A stretch of 34,200 bases of DNA from Amycolatopsis jejuensis (GTDB lineage Bacteria > Actinomycetota > Actinomycetes > Mycobacteriales > Pseudonocardiaceae): positions 1 to 34,200 of the forward strand of contig NZ_JNYZ01000060.1 in assembly GCF_000717335.1 (NCBI RefSeq), in the 5' to 3' direction. Below are positions 1 to 7,567 of the stretch, one piece after another (the first letter of the stretch is position 1; each line of letters begins with the position of its first letter). The position numbers and the translations under genes were made by a program. The notes below the pieces were generated by a model. It was given only the letters and a program-made list of their open reading frames with translations. It did not search any database and had not been told where the DNA came from.

Positions 1-218
1 CTGGTCCGAGCCCGCGGCATCACCCCGCTGATCGCCCGCCGCGGCGTCGAACACGGTTCCGGTCTGGGCAAGATTCGCTGGCCAGCCGAACGCACCTTCA
101 CCTGGCTCAAAAGTTCCGCAGGTTACGCATCCGCACCGAACGCCGAGCCCACATCCACCAAGCCATCCACAGCCTCGCTTGCACGATCATCTGCCTACGC
201 AAACTCATTCTGAACTGA
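1..218 (+). pseudogene. IS5-family transposase, 3' end, frameshifted
   Basis: This is the C-terminal part of a DDE transposase, cut off by the window edge. Frame 1 reads the conserved IS5 block ARRGVEHGSGLGKIRW followed by ERTFTWLK (bases 1-111), which carries the catalytic Glu region of this family. The frame is lost at the A run 109-112. The expected continuation FRRLRIRTERRAHIHQ, then ACTIICLR, is read one frame over and stops at 216-218. One missing base would restore the usual tail. No terminal inverted repeat could be recognised between the stop and the LysR gene, so the right edge of the element is not defined. It is probably a dead insertion sequence; a programmed frameshift is unlikely so close to the C-terminus. 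Confidence 0.75.
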
Positions 219-231
219 TGCTGAGCGGCGC

Positions 232-1104
232 TTACGAGACGTGCACGTGCCGAAGGACGTCCACCACCGGGTCGAGCCGGGTGTCGGCCGTGCGGCGGAG
301 GAGGAAGGTGGTCAGTTTCGCGGCCAGGTCGTCGATCGGCAGGACGGCACATTCGGTCGGGTCGAGCGCCAGTACGGTCGCCGATTCGACCGGCGCCAGT
401 GCAAAGCTCTTGGTGCCGCGCAAGAAGATCAGCAGGCCGCTGATGTCGGAGAACTGGGCCTCCGGGTCGATCAGCACGCCCTTGGTCGCGAGCTGTTCGG
501 CCCGGCGCGCGCCGAGGTCCCAGTGCCGCGGGCCCTGGAGGTACTGGAAGCCCCGCAGGTCGGCCAGGGTCAGTGACGTCCGGCCCGGGAAGCGCGACAC
601 GTCCACCACCGCGCCGAGCGCTTCGCGGTACAACACGATCGTGGACAGCCGGTCGTCGCTCGTGCCCAGATGGGACACCGCGAGGTCGAGCGAGTTGCTG
701 AGCAGCGCCGATTCCATGTCCAGCGACGGCATCTGCCGGAGCACGAACCGGTACGTGCTGTCCAGGTCCCGGATCGAGTCGCTCAGCTGACGGCGGTGCC
801 GCGGGTTGAGCACGTCGGGGATGGCGAGGCGGACGTCGGCGCGGTGGTCGCGGGAGCGCATCCGCGCGGGGATGGCGTCGAAGCCCGAAACGACCGATTC
901 GGCGAGCGGCAGCAGGGCTTCCCCCGCCGCCGACAGCCGCGTGTGGTGCGTGGAGCGGTCGAACAGCGTTTCGCCCAGCTCGCGTTCCAGGTCGCGGATC
1001 CGCTGGCTGAGCGGGGGTACCGACATGTTCAGCGACCGCGCGGCACGGGTGAAGTTGAGCTCACGCGCGACCGCGAGGAAGTACCGCAGGTGGTGTATCT
1101 CCAC
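232..1104 (-). CDS. LysR-family transcriptional regulator
   Basis: A 290-residue LysR regulator of normal family length. The N-terminal winged helix-turn-helix covers about residues 1-60 (starts MEIHHLRYFLAVARELNFT, then the LSQRIRDLERELGETLFDR stretch typical of the recognition and linker helices). The rest is a LysR substrate-binding domain with two Rossmann-like lobes. The start codon is GTG at 1102-1104; no strong Shine-Dalgarno is seen. It is transcribed divergently from the acyl-CoA dehydrogenase pair at 1229, the usual arrangement for a LysR activator and its target, so control of those genes by an acyl-CoA or related acid is a reasonable inference. The inducer cannot be read from the sequence. 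Confidence 0.93.
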   Translation of the reverse strand: MEIHHLRYFLAVARELNFTRAARSLNMSVPPLSQRIRDLERELGETLFDRSTHHTRLSAAGEALLPLAESVVSGFDAIPARMRSRDHRADVRLAIPDVLNPRHRRQLSDSIRDLDSTYRFVLRQMPSLDMESALLSNSLDLAVSHLGTSDDRLSTIVLYREALGAVVDVSRFPGRTSLTLADLRGFQYLQGPRHWDLGARRAEQLATKGVLIDPEAQFSDISGLLIFLRGTKSFALAPVESATVLALDPTECAVLPIDDLAAKLTTFLLRRTADTRLDPVVDVLRHVHVS

Positions 1105-1125
1105 GTCAGGAGCGTACCCACGGTG

Positions 1126-1140
1126 TTACCACGATGGTCA
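1126..1140. promoter_or_regulatory. Candidate LysR box
   Basis: Imperfect dyad TTACCA-CGA-TGGTCA (5 of 6 positions pair) in the 124-base gap between the LysR gene and the divergent acyl-CoA dehydrogenase gene. Position and spacing suit a LysR recognition site, but it does not match the T-N11-A rule exactly. No convincing -35/-10 pair was found in this gap. Confidence 0.3.
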
Positions 1141-1228
1141 TACCGTTCTGATGCACTCGGTCATTCCCCCTGCGCGAGCCGGGCCCGTATGGTCGAAAAC
1201 GCCGGGTTGATCAACGGGGATGGGACGT

Positions 1229-2401
1229 ATGGATCTCGAACTCTCCACCGAGGATGTCAAGTTCCGCGACGGGCTGCGCGAGGTGTTCCTCGGCGCCATC
1301 CCCGCCGAAATCCGCAAGCGCACGGCGCTCAGCGAGGTCACCCGCGACGACATCGTCACGAGCCAGCGGATCCTCAACGAGCACGGGCTCGCCGTACCGC
1401 ATTGGCCGCAGGAGTGGGGCGGCCGCGGCTGGAGCCCCACGCAATCGCACATCTATGCCTCCGAGCTGCAGCGCAACGCCGTGCCGACCCCGCTCGCCTT
1501 CAACGTCAGCATGGTCGGCCCGATCATCGCGGAGTTCGGCAGCGACGAGCAGAAGCAGAAGTTCCTGCCTGCCACCGCGAACGTCGACATCTGGTGGTCG
1601 CAGGGCTTCTCCGAGCCGGAAGCCGGGTCCGACCTCGCCGGCCTGCGCACCACCGCGCGCCGAGAGGGTGACCACTACGTCCTCAACGGGCAGAAGACCT
1701 GGACCACGCTCGGCCAGTACGGCGACTGGATGTTCGTGCTCGCGCGCACGAACCCGGACGCACCGCGCAAGCAGCAGGGCCTGTCTTTCCTGCTGCTCGA
1801 CCTCACCACGCCGGGCATCGAGCGCCGTCCGATCAAACTCGTCGACGGCAGTGCCGAGGTCAACGAATTCTTCTTCGACAACGTGGTGATCCCGGCGGAA
1901 AACCTCGTCGGCGAAGAGAACAAGGGCTGGACGTACGCGAAGTACCTGCTCGGCAACGAGCGCAACGGCATCGCCCAGGTCGGTACCTCGCAGCGGGTGT
2001 ACGCGGACCTCGCCGCGGCCGCCGCCGACCTGCCCACCGAGACCGGAACGCTCGCGCAGGACCCGGAGTTCCGCGCGGCCATGCACAGTGCGAAGACGTC
2101 GCTGCTCGCGCTCGAGGCAACGCAGCTGCGGGTCACCGGGGCGTCGGAGAACGGGCAGGCCAGCCCGGTGTCGTCGCTGCTCAAGTTGGAGGGCACGCAG
2201 ACCCTGCAGGCGCTCACCAAGCTGCGCATGCGCGCGGCGGGTGCGGACGGGATGCTGCTGGACACCGAGTCGCCGGTGCAGGCGGGCGAGGCGGCGGCGG
2301 TGGCCGCGGCGCAGTACCTGAACCAGCGCAAGCTGTCGATTTTCGGTGGTTCCAACGAAATCCAGCGCGGCGTGATCGCCAAGACGATCCTCGGCCTGTA
2401 A
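1229..2401 (+). CDS. Acyl-CoA dehydrogenase (first of a pair)
   Basis: A flavoprotein of 390 residues that should oxidise an acyl-CoA thioester at C2-C3 and pass electrons to ETF. The central beta-domain motif GFSEPEAGSDL lies at about 126-136, followed by the NGQKTWTT flavin/substrate block; the C-terminal IFGGSNEIQRG closes the FAD site. In that last motif the position held by Glu in MCAD-type enzymes (YEG) is Gly, so the catalytic base must lie elsewhere or in the partner. The ATG at 1229 is preferred because GGGG lies 9 bases upstream; an in-frame ATG at 1220 would add three residues but has no room for a ribosome site. It is 10 bases from a second dehydrogenase gene, resembling the alpha2-beta2 acyl-CoA dehydrogenases of steroid and side-chain degradation in actinobacteria. 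The substrate is unknown. Confidence 0.92.
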   Translation: MDLELSTEDVKFRDGLREVFLGAIPAEIRKRTALSEVTRDDIVTSQRILNEHGLAVPHWPQEWGGRGWSPTQSHIYASELQRNAVPTPLAFNVSMVGPIIAEFGSDEQKQKFLPATANVDIWWSQGFSEPEAGSDLAGLRTTARREGDHYVLNGQKTWTTLGQYGDWMFVLARTNPDAPRKQQGLSFLLLDLTTPGIERRPIKLVDGSAEVNEFFFDNVVIPAENLVGEENKGWTYAKYLLGNERNGIAQVGTSQRVYADLAAAAADLPTETGTLAQDPEFRAAMHSAKTSLLALEATQLRVTGASENGQASPVSSLLKLEGTQTLQALTKLRMRAAGADGMLLDTESPVQAGEAAAVAAAQYLNQRKLSIFGGSNEIQRGVIAKTILGL

Positions 2402-2411
2402 GGGACGGCTC

Positions 2412-3572
2412 ATGAACCTCGAATTCAACGAAGACCAGCGGCTGCTCTTCGAGACCGTCGACACCGCGGTGGGCCGGGGCTATCCGGCAGGCGGCCGCGC
2501 AGCCGCGACGAGCAGCGAACTCGGCTGGAACGACCAGGTCTGGAACACCCTCGGCGAGCTGGGCCTCACCGGGCTCACCATCACCGGCGAGCACGACGGC
2601 GCGGACGCCGGGCCGGTCGAGGTGTACGCGACGCTGGAGGCAATGGGCAAGCACGCGGCGGCCGAACCGTTGCTGGACGGCGTTTTCCTGCCGTCGTGGC
2701 TGATTGCCGCGCTCGGCACCGACGATCAGGTCAAGCAGCTGCTGCCGGTGCTCGCGAGCGGTGGCACCACGATCGCGGTCGCGCACGCCGAACCCGCGCG
2801 GCCGTGGGGCGTCGCGCCTTCGGTCACCGCAACCGGGTCGGCGCTCACCGGCGTGAAGTCGCCGGTCCGGAATGCCGATCAGGCGGACAAGTTCCTGGTC
2901 ACCGCGGTCGATGAGAACGGTCGTGCCGGGGTGTACCTGGTCGAGGCGACTGCGGACGGCATCAGCCGCACCGATGGCCGCGCGGCCGACTGGGGACACA
3001 CGTCTCAGGTCGAATTCTCGGGGACCCCAGCGGTTTTGCTCGGCACCGGCGACGCGGACGCGGTCGCCGCGCTGCGCACCGCCTTCGCGCGGGCGCGGGT
3101 CGCGGTGACCGGCGAGGCGATCGGCCTGATGGAGACCGGTCTCGCGATGACGGTCGAATATCTCAAGTCCCGCAAGCAGTTCGGCGTGCCGTTGTCGACG
3201 TTCCAGGCGCTCGTGCACCGCGCGGCGGACCTGTACGCGAAGGTCGAGCTGGCTCGTTCGCTGGCGCTGTGGGCAACCGCGAGCGTCGAGGCTTTCGACG
3301 CCGGGGCGGAGGTCGATCTCGAAACCACCGCGGATGACGCCTTTGTGTTCATCTGCGACGCGGCGACCGCGGCGGCTGAGGAGATTGTCCAGCTGCATGG
3401 CGGGATCGGGATGACGTACGAGTCGGAGGTCGCGCATCATGCGGCTCGGCTGATCGCGATCACGGAGAGCTTCGGCGGTGTTTCGGCGGCTCGGCGTCGG
3501 GCCTTGGGGTCGGAGTCGTTGCTGCGGGCACCGTCTGCGTTGCTGAACAATGCGGATGTGGTTACGGCGTAA
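2412..3572 (+). CDS. Acyl-CoA dehydrogenase (second of a pair)
   Basis: A 386-residue acyl-CoA dehydrogenase-fold protein. It starts MNLEFNEDQRLLF, has a less conserved middle domain, and a clear C-terminal helical domain with KSRKQFGVPLSTFQ (about 249-262) and QLHGGIGMT (about 328-336). The usual C-terminal YEG..QIQR motif is missing and replaced by ESFGGVSAARR, as seen in partner subunits of heteromeric actinobacterial dehydrogenases. The ATG follows AAGGGA, and only 10 bases separate it from the upstream gene, so the two are co-transcribed and probably form one complex. It ends 6 bases before the convergent TetR gene, with no visible terminator. An independent homodimeric enzyme is less likely. 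Confidence 0.9.
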   Translation: MNLEFNEDQRLLFETVDTAVGRGYPAGGRAAATSSELGWNDQVWNTLGELGLTGLTITGEHDGADAGPVEVYATLEAMGKHAAAEPLLDGVFLPSWLIAALGTDDQVKQLLPVLASGGTTIAVAHAEPARPWGVAPSVTATGSALTGVKSPVRNADQADKFLVTAVDENGRAGVYLVEATADGISRTDGRAADWGHTSQVEFSGTPAVLLGTGDADAVAALRTAFARARVAVTGEAIGLMETGLAMTVEYLKSRKQFGVPLSTFQALVHRAADLYAKVELARSLALWATASVEAFDAGAEVDLETTADDAFVFICDAATAAAEEIVQLHGGIGMTYESEVAHHAARLIAITESFGGVSAARRRALGSESLLRAPSALLNNADVVTA

Positions 3573-3578
3573 GGAAAA

Positions 3579-4187
3579 CTAGGCCGCAATCCCGCGGAGG
3601 ATCATGTCCAGCACGTTCAGCATGCGTTCTTCCAGGTCGAACGGCGCCGGTTCGGTGTCGATCCAGGCGCTGAGGGTCGCGAAGTAGGACGTGGCCAGCA
3701 GTAGTCCGGCCTGTGCCGCGTCGATGTCTGCGCGGATTTCCCCGGCCACCTGCGCGCGGGCGACGAAGGTGCCGAACTGGCGGGCCAGTTCTGGGTTGCC
3801 GAAGATGTTGGTGGAGTGCACGGCCGCGCCCATGCAGGCGACCGTTTCGGCTCGCGTGTCCACGCTGATGCGCGCCAGCTCGACCAGGTAGCGGCGGAGC
3901 ATGTCGCGCAGTGGCCGGTCTTCGAGGTGCTCGGTGCGCACTGCCGTCATCGCGCGTTCCCGGCGGCGCAGGCTCCACTCGTCGATGAACGCCGTCTTGC
4001 GCTGGAAGTGGTTGAACACGGTGGCGCGCGCGGTGTCGGCACGCTCGGCGATGTCCTCCATGGTCGTGTTGTCGTAGCCGCGTTCGACGAACAGTTCCAC
4101 GGCCGCGCGGAACAGCCGGTCGCGGCGTTCCTGCCGCTGCCTGGTGCGCCGGTCGGCCACCGGATGGGGATTCGCTTCTGCCGTCAT
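3579..4187 (-). CDS. TetR-family transcriptional regulator
   Basis: A 202-residue TetR repressor. The DNA-binding part is at about residues 20-65 (RRDRLFRAAVELFVERGYDNTTMEDIAERADTARATVFNHF spans helices 1-3), followed by a variable all-helical ligand-binding domain. It converges on the acyl-CoA dehydrogenase pair and diverges from the fumarylacetoacetase-family gene at 4320, with 132 bases between. Control of the 4320-6315 operon, and of itself, is the simplest reading. The ligand may be an acyl-CoA or aromatic acid, but that is inference. Confidence 0.93.
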   Translation of the reverse strand: MTAEANPHPVADRRTRQRQERRDRLFRAAVELFVERGYDNTTMEDIAERADTARATVFNHFQRKTAFIDEWSLRRRERAMTAVRTEHLEDRPLRDMLRRYLVELARISVDTRAETVACMGAAVHSTNIFGNPELARQFGTFVARAQVAGEIRADIDAAQAGLLLATSYFATLSAWIDTEPAPFDLEERMLNVLDMILRGIAA

Positions 4188-4237
4188 GTCTCGCAGTCAA
4201 CCAGTGACCGCATCACTCCTCACCTCGGGCTTCACCC

Positions 4238-4266
4238 TTGACGTCGGCGGTGCTGTGTCGTAGCTT
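4238..4266 (+). promoter_or_regulatory. Sigma-70-type promoter for the FAH-MBL operon
   Basis: TTGACG (4238-4243), a 17-base spacer and TAGCTT (4261-4266), with a predicted start near 4273 and a leader of about 47 bases before the TTG start at 4320. Both boxes are close to consensus for the actinobacterial housekeeping sigma factor. No perfect dyad for the neighbouring TetR protein was found over it. Confidence 0.55.
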
Positions 4267-4319
4267 ACCATCTTGTTGGACTTGCGTCTAAATACGGACC
4301 CTGATCCAGGGAGGCAAAG

Positions 4320-5339
4320 TTGCGCCTGGTCACGTACGAATCCGCATCCTCCGTCCGGCTCGGAGTGCTGCACGGCGACACGGTGGTGGACCCCGCGCGG
4401 GTGCTGCGCGCCGAGCGGGCCGCGCGCCGGGGCTCGTCCGCCGCGGGGGACGCACCGGAGGTCCCGGCCGAGATGGTCGCGTTCTTCGAAGGCGGCGCCG
4501 AGGCCCGTGGCCTGGCCGAACGTGCGCTGGCCGCGGCCGGCGCGGCGGCTTCCCGGGGCCAGGAACTCGTCGACGACGGGCATCCGGCGGTGCTTTCGCA
4601 GGCCGACGTCCGGCTGCTCGCGCCGGTCCCGCGCCCGCGCCGGATCCGCGACTACCTCACCTACACCCAGCACGCCGCCGGCTCCGGGCTCAAGGTTCCG
4701 CCGGCGTTCGAGGCGATGCCGATCTGCTACAAGTGCAACGTCGAGACGGTGATCGGGCCGGACGAGCCGCTGCTTTGGCCGTCCTACACCGCGCAGCTCG
4801 ACTTCGAACTCGAGCTCGGCTTCTTCACCTCCGGCGGTGGCCGTGACCTGACGCCGAAGGAGGCCGCCGAACGCATTGCCGGCGTCACGATTTTCAACGA
4901 CGTCAGCGCCCGCGACATCCAGTTCTTCGAGATGAGCCTGACGATCGGGCCGTCCAAGGGCAAGGATTTCTGCACGGCAATGGGTCCGTGCGTGCTCACC
5001 ATCGACGAGGTCGACGAATGGGCGGTGCAGATGTCGGCCTCGGTCAATGGGGAGGTGTGGGCTTCGGGGTCCACAAAGGAGCGGCAGTTCTCGTTTGCCG
5101 AGGTGCTGGCGTGGGCGTCGCTGGACGAAACGGTGTACCCCGGCGAATTCTTCGGGCTGGGCACGGTCGGCGGCGGTTGCGGGCTGGAACTTGACCGCTG
5201 GATCCGGCCCGGTGATGTCGTGGAACTGGCTGCCTCCGGGGTCGGCGTACTGCGGAATCCGGTCGGGCAACGGAAAACTCCACCGGACGGCGCCGGGGTG
5301 GCGTCCTATCAGGGCTCGCCCGAGGTGCACGTCAAGTGA
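4320..5339 (+). CDS. Fumarylacetoacetase-family hydrolase
   Basis: A 339-residue FAH-superfamily protein that cleaves or decarboxylates a C-C bond in a beta-diketo acid or related compound, using Mg2+/Mn2+. Metal-binding acidic residues can be placed at Glu163 and Glu165 (DFELELGF) and Asp194 (FNDVSARD), with the family Lys/Gly stretch PSKGKDF near 211-217. The N-terminal 100 residues are the loose cap domain of the family. The start is TTG at 4320, chosen because AGGGAGG lies 5 bases upstream and because MRLVTYES aligns with the family start. It is followed after 13 bases by an MBL-fold hydrolase gene, so the pair forms an operon. The true substrate (acylpyruvate, oxo-diacid or aromatic ring-cleavage product) cannot be decided. 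Confidence 0.88.
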   Translation: MRLVTYESASSVRLGVLHGDTVVDPARVLRAERAARRGSSAAGDAPEVPAEMVAFFEGGAEARGLAERALAAAGAAASRGQELVDDGHPAVLSQADVRLLAPVPRPRRIRDYLTYTQHAAGSGLKVPPAFEAMPICYKCNVETVIGPDEPLLWPSYTAQLDFELELGFFTSGGGRDLTPKEAAERIAGVTIFNDVSARDIQFFEMSLTIGPSKGKDFCTAMGPCVLTIDEVDEWAVQMSASVNGEVWASGSTKERQFSFAEVLAWASLDETVYPGEFFGLGTVGGGCGLELDRWIRPGDVVELAASGVGVLRNPVGQRKTPPDGAGVASYQGSPEVHVK

Positions 5340-5352
5340 ACGGAGGTACGTG

Positions 5353-6315
5353 GTGACAACCGGATTTCCCCGTCTTCCCGAGGATGTCCCCTATCTGAAA
5401 GGACATCATCGGCTCACCGAACACTGTTCGGCCTGGCTCGTGCCGGACGGAACCTGGGGCTGGAGCAACGCCGGTCTGATCACCGGGTCCGGCGAAGCAC
5501 TGCTCGTGGACACGCTCTTCGACGTCCCGATGACGCGCGAGATGCTGGACGGCCTGCGAGACAGCACAGTGGACAGTCCAATCCGGACAGTGGTGAACAC
5601 GCATGCCAACGGCGACCACTGGTTCGGCAATGAACTGGTCGCCGACGCGGAGATCGTCGCCTCCGTGGCAACGGCCGGGGAAATGCGGACCAACGGCCCC
5701 GATCTCATTCGTGGGCTGCTGAAGCACGAGGGCCCGCAGGGCCGGTTCGCCCGGCACATCTTCGCCCCGTTCGACTTCGAGACGATCACGCCCACCCCGG
5801 CGACGAAGACGTTCAGCGGCAAGCTGGAGCTGGACGTCGGCGGCGTCGTGGTGGAGGTGCATTGCCTCGGCCCCGCGCACACCGCCGGGGACAGCGTGGT
5901 GCTCGTGCCAGGAGAAAGCGTGCTGTACGCGGGTGATCTGCTGTTTATCGGCGGTACCCCGATCAGCTGGGCAGGTCCGGTGTCGAACTGGATTGCCGCA
6001 TGCGACGCAATGCTCGCGATGGACGCCGAGTTCATCGTCCCCGGCCACGGCCCGGTCACCGACGAGAACGGCATCCGCGCCGTTCGCGACTATCTGGAGT
6101 GGGTGAAGTCCGAAGCCGCCGAACGGCACCAGCGCGGCATGTCCGCGGAAGACGCGATGCGCGACATTTCGCTGGGCCGCTTCGCCGCGCTGGACGAGCG
6201 GGGCCGGATCGCGCAGAACGTCCTTGCGGTGTATTACGAACTCGACCCGGACATGGAGCGGGTGGACACCCGGGAGGTGTTCCGCCGGATTGCGGAGCTG
6301 GAAGGGTTTGCGTGA
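5353..6315 (+). CDS. MBL-fold metallo-hydrolase
   Basis: A 320-residue metallo-beta-lactamase-fold hydrolase. The first metal motif is THANGDHWFGN (His84, Asn86, Asp88, His89), a variant of HxHxDH in which the middle His is Asn, common in the subgroup that acts on thioesters and small esters rather than beta-lactams. Further ligands are in GPAHTAGD, LYAGDLLF and VPGHGPV. Two GTG codons stand in frame (5350 and 5353); the second is preferred because GGAGG at 5342-5346 is then 6 bases away. It is co-transcribed with the FAH-family gene and may hydrolyse a product of that enzyme or of the upstream beta-oxidation step; this is inference. It converges on the P450 gene with 10 bases between the stops. 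Confidence 0.88.
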   Translation: MTTGFPRLPEDVPYLKGHHRLTEHCSAWLVPDGTWGWSNAGLITGSGEALLVDTLFDVPMTREMLDGLRDSTVDSPIRTVVNTHANGDHWFGNELVADAEIVASVATAGEMRTNGPDLIRGLLKHEGPQGRFARHIFAPFDFETITPTPATKTFSGKLELDVGGVVVEVHCLGPAHTAGDSVVLVPGESVLYAGDLLFIGGTPISWAGPVSNWIAACDAMLAMDAEFIVPGHGPVTDENGIRAVRDYLEWVKSEAAERHQRGMSAEDAMRDISLGRFAALDERGRIAQNVLAVYYELDPDMERVDTREVFRRIAELEGFA

Positions 6316-6325
6316 GCGCCGCCGT

Positions 6326-7306
6326 TCAGCGTGCCCAGGTCACCGGCAGCCGCACCGGACCGTAGATCGACGCGTTTTCCGGCACGTCGATCTCACTGGA
6401 CGGCACGGCAAGACGCAGGTCCGGGAACCGATTGAACAGCTCGGACAGCGCAACCCGCATCTCGACGCGAGCGAGCTGCTGCCCGAGGCATTGATGCACC
6501 CCGTGGCCGAAGCCGATCTGGCCGGTCGCCTTGCGGGTGATGTCGAGTACCTCCGGGTCCGGGAACTTCTCCGGGTCGCGGTTGGCGACTGCGATCGAGA
6601 ACGTGATGCCGTCGCCTGCTTTGATGGTCACGCCGCCGATCTCGATGTCCTCGAGTGCGGTGCGGATCGGCCCGATGTGGATCACGCTGAGGTAGCGCAT
6701 CAGCTCCTCGACCGCATTCGGGACGAGCTCCGGGTCGGCTCGCAGTTTCGCGAGCTGCTCCGGGTTCTCCAGCAGCGCGAAGGTGCCGAGCGCGATCATG
6801 TTCCGGGTGGTCTCGAACCCGGCGACGAGCAGCATCATGCCGATGTTGGCGAGCTCCTGGGCGGTCAGCACGTCCGCGTGGATGAGGTCGGACAGCAGGT
6901 CGTCGCCCGGGTTTGCGCGCTTGGCCTCGACCTGCTCGGCGATGAAACCGACCACGCTCTGGGTGGCGGCGAGCCGGTCGTCCATCGGCACGTCGTTGCC
7001 GAACATGACCGACGTATGCCGGTGGAACTCGTCGCGCCGCTCGTACGGGGCGCCGAGGAGTTCGCAGATGACCAGGGTCGGGATCGGCCGCGCAAACGCT
7101 TCCACCAGGTCGACCGGCCCGTCTGCCCGCGCGGACACCCGCTTGTCGGCGAAAATCGCCCGCGCCTCGTGGTACCCGCTCACGAACCAGCCCGCGCTGC
7201 CGTCCGGGTACGTCATGGGCTCGATCGGAGCCCGCCCGCGCTGCGCCGGCGGCGGATCGAACGGACATCCGCCCCTTTCGAGCGGAAGTCCTGCCTGCTG
7301 GGTCAT
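6326..7306 (-). CDS. Cytochrome P450, internally shortened
   Basis: A P450 monooxygenase gene with a complete reading frame of 326 residues, against about 390-410 for bacterial P450s. The C-terminal half is normal: I-helix AGFETT (162-167), ExxR at Glu201-Arg204, haem loop FGHGVHQCLG with Cys273. The shortage lies at residue about 60. ADKRVSAR (start of the B-helix region) runs straight into ADGPVDLVEAFARP (D/E-helix region), so the B', C and D parts, including the DxPxHTRxR and helix-C residues that hold the haem propionates, are gone. The start is ATG at 7306, with GGAGGGAGGAG just upstream. The product is probably not a working P450 as written; either a real in-frame deletion or a lost assembly segment explains it. 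See the second copy at 7527-8529. Confidence 0.85.
   Translation of the reverse strand: MTQQAGLPLERGGCPFDPPPAQRGRAPIEPMTYPDGSAGWFVSGYHEARAIFADKRVSARADGPVDLVEAFARPIPTLVICELLGAPYERRDEFHRHTSVMFGNDVPMDDRLAATQSVVGFIAEQVEAKRANPGDDLLSDLIHADVLTAQELANIGMMLLVAGFETTRNMIALGTFALLENPEQLAKLRADPELVPNAVEELMRYLSVIHIGPIRTALEDIEIGGVTIKAGDGITFSIAVANRDPEKFPDPEVLDITRKATGQIGFGHGVHQCLGQQLARVEMRVALSELFNRFPDLRLAVPSSEIDVPENASIYGPVRLPVTWAR
7025..7123. repeat. 99-bp exact repeat, copy in first P450
   Basis: Identical base for base to 8250-8348. It encodes the region DGPVDLVEAFARP to YERRDEF in both P450 genes. Flanking P450 sequence is clearly less similar. The tract ends exactly where both genes lose the B-D helix region. 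Confidence 0.85.
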
Positions 7307-7349
7307 CTTCGCTCCTCCCTCCCTGCGGTACTTCAGAAGGTACACATAT

Positions 7350-7365
7350 TTCACAAACTTGTGAA
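7350..7365. promoter_or_regulatory. Palindromic operator upstream of P450
   Basis: Perfect dyad TTCACAA-AC-TTGTGAA, 44 bases upstream of the P450 start at 7306, in a locally AT-rich stretch that probably contains the minus-strand promoter (TATGTG lies just inside it). The form is typical of TetR, MarR or PadR operators. The nearest TetR gene is at 8618-9217. Confidence 0.5.
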
Positions 7366-7439
7366 GCAAATGTCCATGCTGAAGTGCCGATGGGGAGAGA
7401 TTCACCGTCCTGGCTTACGCCGTGAGTACTGCGTCCAGC

Positions 7440-7567
7440 GGCTCAGGGTCGCGCCCGGTTTTCTGCACGACCACCGCGCGGGCCGGGTCGTGCTGCGCGA
7501 GTCCGGATCCACGCAGAACCGCACCTTCAAGCAGTTTGCCGAGGAGTACCTGTCTGGTTCAGCGTGA
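7440..7567 (+). pseudogene. Possible NmrA/SDR C-terminal remnant
   Basis: The plus strand between the two P450 genes reads RTFKQFAEEY and then stops at 7565-7567. This resembles the conserved C-terminal end (R-x-x-x-TF-x-x-F) of NmrA-like NAD(P)-binding proteins, and the intact NmrA-like gene at 14751 ends in a similar SAHTFAETV. Nothing upstream of it is recognisable. It overlaps the 3' end of the second P450 on the other strand. The call is weak; chance similarity is possible. Confidence 0.2.

Noticed and set aside
1220..1228. Upstream ATG for the first acyl-CoA dehydrogenase
   Set aside because: The G-rich ribosome site would touch this codon; the ATG at 1229 has correct spacing. The choice changes only three residues.
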